From NCBI GenBank assembly GCA_002238645.1, contig MPMT01000046.1, forward strand, positions 1 to 38,005: DNA of 38,005 bases, given 5' to 3'. The notes under the pieces were generated by a model. The model did no database searches. It was not told where the DNA came from and saw only the letters and a list, made by a program, of their open reading frames with translations. Made by a program: the position numbers and the translations under genes. Numbering within the stretch: position 1 is the stretch's first letter; the number at the start of each line of letters is the position of its first letter. Shown in pieces: positions 36,185 to 38,005 of the stretch. The DNA comes from Alphaproteobacteria bacterium bin52 (GTDB lineage Bacteria; Pseudomonadota; Alphaproteobacteria; Thalassobaculales; Thalassobaculaceae).

Positions 36185-37837
36185 CTACACCCGTTCCCGG
36201 TCGAAACCGGCGCGGCGCCCGGTCCCGTAGAGCCGAAGCGCCCCGTCCGGCCCGGTTGCATTGGGGCGCTGGAAGATCCAGTTCTGCCAGGCGCTCAGCC
36301 GACCGAATATCTTGGTTTCCATGGTCTCGGGGCCGGCAAACCGCGTGTTGGCCTCAAGCCCGGTCAGCGCGTCGGGCGAGAAGCTCGCGCGTTCCTCGAG
36401 GAACAGCCGGACCTCGTCCTCCCAGTCGATGTCGTCGCAGGCCGCAGTCACCAGTCCGAGCTCCGCCGCGGCGTCCGCGTCGAGCAGGGTCCCGGTCTCC
36501 CCGCGCAACCGTTCGAGGTGTTCCGGTTCGCCGAGGAACCGGGTGGCGAGCCGCGACAGTCCGTTCGCCATCGGGTGAGCGCCGAAGCTGGATGCGGTCA
36601 GCGCGAGTACCGCTTCAGGCCGGTTGTCACCCTCGAACCGTCCCTCGGCCATGAAACTGCGGTCGCAGGCAAGCACCAGCTCGGCCAGGAACCCGGCAAA
36701 GCAGTTCCCCTGTTCGACCAGGGCGAGCAGCGAGCGAGAGGTCAGGTCGACCCGTTTCATCACCCGGGTCCAGAACAGGCGTACCTCGCGCACCAGCCAG
36801 TGCGATGCGTGCACGCACAGGAACCGGTCATGGGCCAGCACCAGGGCCGGGTCGCCCTCGCTGCGGAACTGCACGATGGCGATGTCGGGTTCATTGAAGC
36901 GCAGGTGCAGCAGCGCGTCGTCGAGCTCGCGTGCGAGCGCCAGCGGCCAGAACCTCGACGAGTGCAGGGGGATCGCATCGGGGGTCTCCGGCGGCCCCGA
37001 AGCGGGTCCGGAAACAGTGATCATGGCGCGTCGCGCTGTGCGCTCGAACGTGACATCGAGCAGGCTGTAGCGGACCCGGTCGGGTTCGAAGTGCCTGTCG
37101 AGCGGCTCGAGTGACATGCCGGAATCCTGCGCGGGCCGGTCGGAGGCGGCGGTACTCGCAACCGCCCGTGCCGCCACAGCCGCGTCGAACCGCGAACCGG
37201 GGACCACCTCGTCGACCAGACCCCAGTCCCGGGCCCGCTGGCCGCGGACACCTTCCTCCGTGGTGCACAGGATATCGGCGCGGTCGCGCCTGACCTTGCG
37301 CTTGTCGGTCACCCGGGTGACGCCGCCGGTGCCAGGCAGTACCGCCAGCACGGAGACCTCGGGCAGGGAGACCGCCGACGTCCCGTCGTCGACCAGGATG
37401 ATGTGATCACAGGCGAGCGCGAGCTCGTAGCCGCCGCCGGCGCAGGCCCCGTTTATCGCGGCAATGTAGCGCTGGCCCGAGTGCGCGCTCGCATCCTCCA
37501 TGGCATTGCGGGTTTCGTTGGTGAACTTGCAGAAATTGACCTTGTGGCCATGGCTGGACCCGGCCAGCATCCTGATGTTGGCTCCGGCGCAGAATACCCG
37601 GTCCCGGCCCGAGCGGATCACGACGCTGCGTACTTCGGGATGCTCGAAGCGCAGTCGCTGCACCGCGTCGTGCAGTTCGATGTCGACTCCCAGATCGTAG
37701 GAGTTGAGCTTGAGCTCGTAGCCGTCGAACAGGCCCCCGGTCTCGTCGACCGCGAGCACCAGCTCGGCGACCTGGCCCTCGGTCGCGAGGGTCCAGTGTC
37801 GGTAGCGCGCCGGGCAGGTTTCGAAGTCGATGCGCAT
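36185..37837 (-). CDS. boxC: 2,3-Epoxybenzoyl-CoA dihydrolase BoxC (enoyl-CoA hydratase family)
   Basis: BoxC opens the ring of the benzoyl-CoA epoxide hydrolytically, releasing formate, the step after BoxB. The 550-residue size is typical: two crotonase-like halves. The first has VVIRSGRDRVFCAGANIRML and AAINGACAGGGYELALACDH, the crotonase oxyanion-hole regions. Next comes SLPEVSVLAVLPGTGG. The second half has DIAIVQFRSEGDPALVLAHD and CFAGFLAELVLACDRSFM. It ends SAWQNWIFQRPNATGPDGAL and LRLYGTGRRAGFDRERV. It is the first visible gene of the minus-strand operon; its start is at 37837. Benzoate-CoA ligase, boxA and the boxR regulator are expected beyond the right edge but are not seen. Confidence 0.95.
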   Translation of the reverse strand: MRIDFETCPARYRHWTLATEGQVAELVLAVDETGGLFDGYELKLNSYDLGVDIELHDAVQRLRFEHPEVRSVVIRSGRDRVFCAGANIRMLAGSSHGHKVNFCKFTNETRNAMEDASAHSGQRYIAAINGACAGGGYELALACDHIILVDDGTSAVSLPEVSVLAVLPGTGGVTRVTDKRKVRRDRADILCTTEEGVRGQRARDWGLVDEVVPGSRFDAAVAARAVASTAASDRPAQDSGMSLEPLDRHFEPDRVRYSLLDVTFERTARRAMITVSGPASGPPETPDAIPLHSSRFWPLALARELDDALLHLRFNEPDIAIVQFRSEGDPALVLAHDRFLCVHASHWLVREVRLFWTRVMKRVDLTSRSLLALVEQGNCFAGFLAELVLACDRSFMAEGRFEGDNRPEAVLALTASSFGAHPMANGLSRLATRFLGEPEHLERLRGETGTLLDADAAAELGLVTAACDDIDWEDEVRLFLEERASFSPDALTGLEANTRFAGPETMETKIFGRLSAWQNWIFQRPNATGPDGALRLYGTGRRAGFDRERV

Positions 37838-38005
37838 GCAGTGCGTCCCGTGCCGGGATTCGAAGCGTTCCCTACATAGAGCGAGTGGCCCGTTCAGACA
37901 ACGAAGCCTGGCCGCGAACCGCCGGGTGCCGCGACCATGGAACGTGCAGGGAGCAGGGGCGGCGCCCCGGGGCAGTGATGCTGCGACGCCGACGGCTCGG
38001 ACCCC
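37838..38005. other. Region upstream of boxC, to the window edge
   Basis: No gene is visible in these 168 bp. The region could contain the box operon promoter or the spacer to a further upstream box gene. No confident -35/-10 pair or operator was recognised. Confidence 0.35.

Overview
The window is GC-rich, densely coded DNA. It most resembles an alphaproteobacterium, probably in or near the Rhodospirillales. Supporting signs are endonuclease III beside a DUF2244 membrane protein and dapB, an IHF beta subunit, a bactofilin, and a benzoyl-CoA epoxidation (box) operon. The taxonomic placement is inferred from gene content and codon use only.

Layout. (1) 1-1110: the 5' end of an IS110-family transposase leaving the left edge, with a likely bridge RNA upstream of it, then about 700 bp without a recognisable gene. 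(2) 1111-9913: a complete type I-E CRISPR-Cas locus on the + strand, in the order cas3, casA(cse1), casB(cse2), casC(cas7e), casD(cas5e), casE(cas6e), cas1, cas2. casA to casE overlap end to start, cas1 follows 13 bp later, and cas2 overlaps cas1. (3) 9914-14698: a short AT-rich leader and a very regular array of 78 repeats (29 bp) and 77 spacers (32 bp). (4) 14977-20532: housekeeping genes (PfkB kinase, EI24-like membrane protein, bactofilin, lipoprotein, nth, DUF2244, dapB, ihfB). (5) 20539-30675: metabolic genes (PanB-like protein, fatty-acid hydroxylase, quinone oxidoreductase, HyuA, secreted unknown, two PuuE-like deacetylases, LtnD-like dehydrogenase). (6) 30676-33042: a decayed region with a frameshifted unknown ORF and a split AraC/GyrI-type regulator. 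(7) 33043-37837: a minus-strand operon boxC-boxB-hyuB.

The most interesting object lies in the 289-bp gap between cas3 and casA. Positions 3887-3976 hold a degenerate two-repeat mini-CRISPR in the same orientation and 61-bp register as the main array. The first pseudo-repeat has a different but self-complementary 6-bp stem followed by the exact 8-nt crRNA handle ATAGACCC. The pseudo-spacer is exactly 32 nt. The second pseudo-repeat keeps the canonical CCCCGC/GCGGGG stem. The first 11 nt of the pseudo-spacer match a site 180 bp upstream, abutting a perfect TTGACA -35 box, at 10 of 11 positions. The one mismatch is at position 6, the position type I-E Cascade does not read. This looks like a CreR-type (or CreTA-type) guide RNA with which Cascade represses its own operon. 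Its transcript would probably also carry the casA leader, so Cas6e could both release the guide and cut the operon mRNA.

A second RNA candidate, at 232-403 on the minus strand, has the layout expected of an IS110 bridge RNA: a 5' hairpin followed by two bulged stem-loops, about 172 nt, ending at the transposase start.
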